A DNA stretch of 13,201 bases from an uncultured Ruminococcus sp. (lineage in GTDB: Bacteria > Bacillota > Clostridia > Oscillospirales > Ruminococcaceae). Below, piece by piece: positions 13,087 to 13,201 of the stretch (the first letter of the stretch is position 1; every line of letters begins with the position of its first letter). The DNA is taken from positions 1 to 13,201 of the forward strand of contig CAMHUJ010000009.1 of NCBI GenBank assembly GCA_946188175.1, in the 5' to 3' direction. Both the position numbers and the translations under genes were made by a program. The notes under the pieces are model-generated. The model had not been told where the DNA came from. It searched no databases and saw only the letters and a program-made list of their open reading frames with translations.

Positions 13087-13115
13087 ATTATAGCATATTA
13101 GCCGAATTTTGTCAA
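13087..13115 (-). promoter_or_regulatory. Perfect sigma-A promoter of the YGPP/radical SAM operon
   Basis: On the minus strand TTGACA (13115-13110), a 17-base spacer and TATAAT (13092-13087) are exact consensus, and TG one base before the -10 makes it extended. Transcription should start near 13080, 33 bases before the first ATG. No other promoter of this quality was seen within the nine genes, and gaps are mostly 18-45 bases, so a single transcript is likely. The remaining bases to the right edge hold no gene I can support. Confidence 0.88.
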
Positions 13116-13201
13116 GAATTTGCGGCAAAATATCAAAAAATCACAGTCTGAAGCCAATTTCGCGCCTCCTAATATATAAGACCCGAGGAAACAGCAAAAG
13201 G

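Noticed and set aside
13120..13180. A 19-codon TTG ORF after AGGAGG upstream of the YGPP operon
   Set aside because: The ribosome site spacing is good, but the ORF ends inside the operon promoter, uses TTG and has no other support.

Overview
The window looks like a piece of chromosome from a Ruminococcus-like member of the Clostridia (Oscillospiraceae). The grounds are dockerin type I modules of the cellulosome kind, Sec signal peptides and AGGAGG-type ribosome sites of Firmicutes style, a clostridial-type 6-phosphofructokinase, and near-consensus sigma-A promoters. The genus is an inference. No mobile element, tRNA, rRNA or CRISPR array was seen.

Layout. (1) 1-253: a leftward promoter, 5' UTR hairpin and ribosome site for a gene that begins just beyond the left edge. 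(2) 254-2339, minus strand: an OmpR-family response regulator followed by its overlapping sensor histidine kinase (PhoB/PhoR type), with a possible direct-repeat operator upstream. (3) 2461-6767, plus strand: a TTGACA-N17-TATAAT promoter and three close-packed genes: a membrane-bound degenerate-GGDEF/intact-EAL protein, a NERD plus zinc-ribbon protein, and 6-phosphofructokinase. (4) 6768-6982: a convergent intergenic region with a bidirectional terminator and small repeats. (5) 6983-13115, minus strand: one nine-gene operon under a perfect extended -10 sigma-A promoter.

The last operon is the notable part. Its first gene encodes a 73-residue lipoprotein. The next seven encode secreted proteins of about 150-285 residues, each made of a signal peptide, Thr/Glu-rich linkers and one dockerin module, with no catalytic domain. 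All eight carry a Tyr-Gly-Pro-Pro motif or close variant, usually one copy after the signal peptide and one at the extreme C-terminus (YGPPxA[W/F/Y]); the protein next to the enzyme has six. The final gene, 18 bases downstream, encodes a radical SAM/SPASM enzyme. From memory it closely resembles the enzyme of the Bacteroidetes 'rSAM/lipoprotein' pair (NCBIfam TIGR04133/TIGR04134). The simplest reading is that the enzyme modifies the YGPP motifs in the cytoplasm, the proteins are exported by Sec, and the dockerins (or the lipid, for the small one) hold them at the cell surface or on cohesin scaffolds. Modification, chemistry and cohesin binding are hypotheses; the gene order, motif, dockerins and enzyme signature are seen directly.
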